The notes below the pieces were generated by a model. That model had not been told where the DNA came from and made no database searches. It saw only the letters and a program-made list of their open reading frames with translations. Position numbers and translations under genes: made by a program. Positions 5,470 through 6,517 of a DNA stretch of 6,517 nt are shown piece after piece. Within the stretch, counting starts at the first letter, position 1. Each line of letters begins with the position of its first letter. Source of the DNA: an uncultured Collinsella sp. (GTDB lineage Bacteria; Actinomycetota; Coriobacteriia; Coriobacteriales; Coriobacteriaceae); NCBI GenBank assembly GCA_902478995.1, contig CABSNF010000097.1:1-6517 (forward strand), given 5' to 3'.

Positions 5470-6432
5470 ATGCACGAGAACGACTTTTTTAACGAGGACC
5501 TGCTTTGCGCGCTCGCCGGCGTTGCCGGCGAGGACAACGTACTCATGAGCGAGCCCATGCGCGAGCACACCACGTTTAAGATCGGCGGCCCGGCCGATGT
5601 CTTTGTCACGCCCGACACCGAGCAGGGCCTCGTCGCCACGCTCGATACCTGTTATCGCTGCGATCTGCCGCTCACCATCGTGGGCAACGGCTCCGACCTA
5701 CTCGTCGGTGACAAGGGCATCCGCGGCGTCGTCGTAACGCTGGGCAAGGGCCTCTCCGACATTACGGTCGACGGCACGCACGTCACGGCGGCAGCCGGCG
5801 CCTTGCTTTCCGACGTTGCGGCGGCTGCCGCCGAAGCCTGCCTCACCGGCATGGAGCCCATCTCGGGCATCCCCGGATCGGTCGGCGGCGCCTGCTACAT
5901 GAACGCCGGCGCCTACGGTGCCTGCATGGCCGATGTGCTGGAATCTGTACGCGTCTACAAGCCCGCTCGTATGCTCGACGACGGCACCCGCGGCAGCGGC
6001 AATATCATTGAGTTCGATGCCGACGAGCTCAACCTGGGCTATCGCAAGAGCCGCATTGCCGACGACGGCTTTATCGTGCTCTCGGCAACCTTCAACCTCG
6101 CCCCGGGCAACGCCGCGATGATCAAGGCCGACATGGACGACTACCGCCAGCGCCGCGAAGACAAGCAGCCGCTCGACATACCGAGCGCCGGCTCCACCTT
6201 CAAGCGTCCCGAGGGCCACTTTGCCGGCAAGCTCATCATGGACGCCGGCCTGCGCGGCCACGCCGTCGGCGGCGCCCAGGTGAGCGAGAAGCACTGCGGC
6301 TTCATCGTCAACGCCGACCACGCCACCGCCGCCGACGTCGACGAACTCATCCGCCACATCCAGACAACCGTCAAAGACCAATTCAACGTAGACCTAGAAC
6401 CCGAAGTCCACCGAGTCGGCGAATTTTTATAA
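5470..6432 (+). CDS. murB: UDP-N-acetylenolpyruvoylglucosamine reductase MurB
   Basis: A 320-residue cytoplasmic flavoenzyme that uses NADPH to reduce UDP-GlcNAc-enolpyruvate to UDP-MurNAc, the second committed step of peptidoglycan synthesis. FAD-binding signatures are clear: FKIGGPAD (36-43), VGNGSDLLVG (71-80; most homologues have Asn where Asp76 stands) and SGIPGSVGGACYMNAGAYG (132-150). The substrate domain has LGYRKS (189-194), whose Tyr191/Arg192 match the conserved substrate pair, and PSAGSTFKRPEGHFAGKLI (238-256), with Ser242 as the likely proton donor. EPEVHRVG (310-317) holds the conserved C-terminal Glu, probably Glu312. Length and motifs fit the shorter type II (Bacillus-like) form. 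The start at 5470 places the usual short N-terminal lead before the FAD domain and has AAGGCGG eight bases upstream; the frame continues to 5371, but that extension crosses the promoter region. It is not in a division-wall cluster here, but divergent from a LacI-type regulator. Confidence 0.97.
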   Translation: MHENDFFNEDLLCALAGVAGEDNVLMSEPMREHTTFKIGGPADVFVTPDTEQGLVATLDTCYRCDLPLTIVGNGSDLLVGDKGIRGVVVTLGKGLSDITVDGTHVTAAAGALLSDVAAAAAEACLTGMEPISGIPGSVGGACYMNAGAYGACMADVLESVRVYKPARMLDDGTRGSGNIIEFDADELNLGYRKSRIADDGFIVLSATFNLAPGNAAMIKADMDDYRQRREDKQPLDIPSAGSTFKRPEGHFAGKLIMDAGLRGHAVGGAQVSEKHCGFIVNADHATAADVDELIRHIQTTVKDQFNVDLEPEVHRVGEFL

Positions 6433-6458
6433 AAAAGAAGGCCCCGAAAGGGGCCTTC
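6431..6458. terminator. Probable bidirectional terminator after murB
   Basis: A perfect 9-bp stem (GAAGGCCCC/GGGGCCTTC, 6437-6445 and 6450-6458) with a GAAA loop begins four bases after the murB stop codon. Six A residues (6431-6436, overlapping the stop) precede it, so on the minus strand the hairpin is followed by TTTTTT, the ideal intrinsic form. In the murB direction the tail is only moderately T-rich (ATATTTATT). It probably ends murB and a convergent gene entering from the right. Confidence 0.8.
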
Positions 6459-6500
6459 GCCATATTTATTCAGATAACCCAGTCCGACGTGTGACGTATT

Positions 6501-6515
6501 GGACCCGAGAGGTCC
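6501..6515. repeat. Short inverted repeat at the window edge
   Basis: GGACC and GGTCC form a 5-bp stem with a 5-base loop. No T-run is visible before the window ends. It may belong to an RNA structure of a neighbouring gene or be chance. Bases 6459-6500 show no other recognisable feature. Confidence 0.3.
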
Positions 6516-6517
6516 GT

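Noticed and set aside
5287..5568. N-terminal extension of the LacI-type protein by 94 residues
   Set aside because: It would put the helix-turn-helix in the middle of the protein and read across the divergent promoter region and into murB on the opposite strand.
5698..6381. Minus-strand reading frame of 227 codons opposite murB
   Set aside because: Low-complexity Ala/Val/Gly/Asp-rich translation, antisense to an unmistakable murB.

Overview
The window looks like chromosomal DNA of a high-GC gut actinobacterium of the Coriobacteriia, most like Collinsella. The reasons are the G/C-rich third codon positions, the strong GGAG-type ribosome binding sites and the gene repertoire. This is inference from style; no marker gene fixes the genus. 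No rRNA, tRNA, CRISPR array, transposase or phage gene is visible.

Region 1 (about 1-2016, minus strand) is the start of a catabolic operon. It encodes two different SIS-fold phosphosugar enzymes in a row: a 371-aa complete protein (708-1823) and then the first 215 residues of a second one (1-647, cut by the window edge). The complete protein keeps the Glu/His catalytic pair at the exact spacing found in the GlmS isomerase domain and in FraB. The partial one aligns best with FrlB. Two unlike deglycases side by side recall the fructoselysine/glucoselysine (Amadori product) pathway of enteric bacteria, so a sugar-amine phosphotransferase system is predicted further left, outside the window.

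Region 2 (2017-4009, minus strand) is a probable regulatory operon lying upstream of the catabolic one and reading the same way. It holds a small unrecognised protein (3521-4009) and two different GntR/HutC-type repressors whose reading frames overlap by 16 bp. The 193-bp gap between the second repressor and the first SIS gene holds two different inverted repeats that are candidate operators. One matches the HutC-group GTnTAnAC core.

Region 3 (4010-4257) is a 248-bp intergenic stretch dominated by a long hairpin with 28-bp perfectly matching arms and no T-tract on either side. It looks like a palindromic intergenic element rather than a terminator.

Region 4 (4258-6517) has a LacI-type regulator (minus) divergent from murB (plus), the peptidoglycan-precursor reductase. 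Their 183-bp shared control region carries a -10-like box for each gene and a CG-centred palindrome of LacI-operator type just after the murB -10 box. A strong hairpin follows murB; its T-run lies on the minus-strand side, suggesting a terminator shared with a convergent gene beyond the window.
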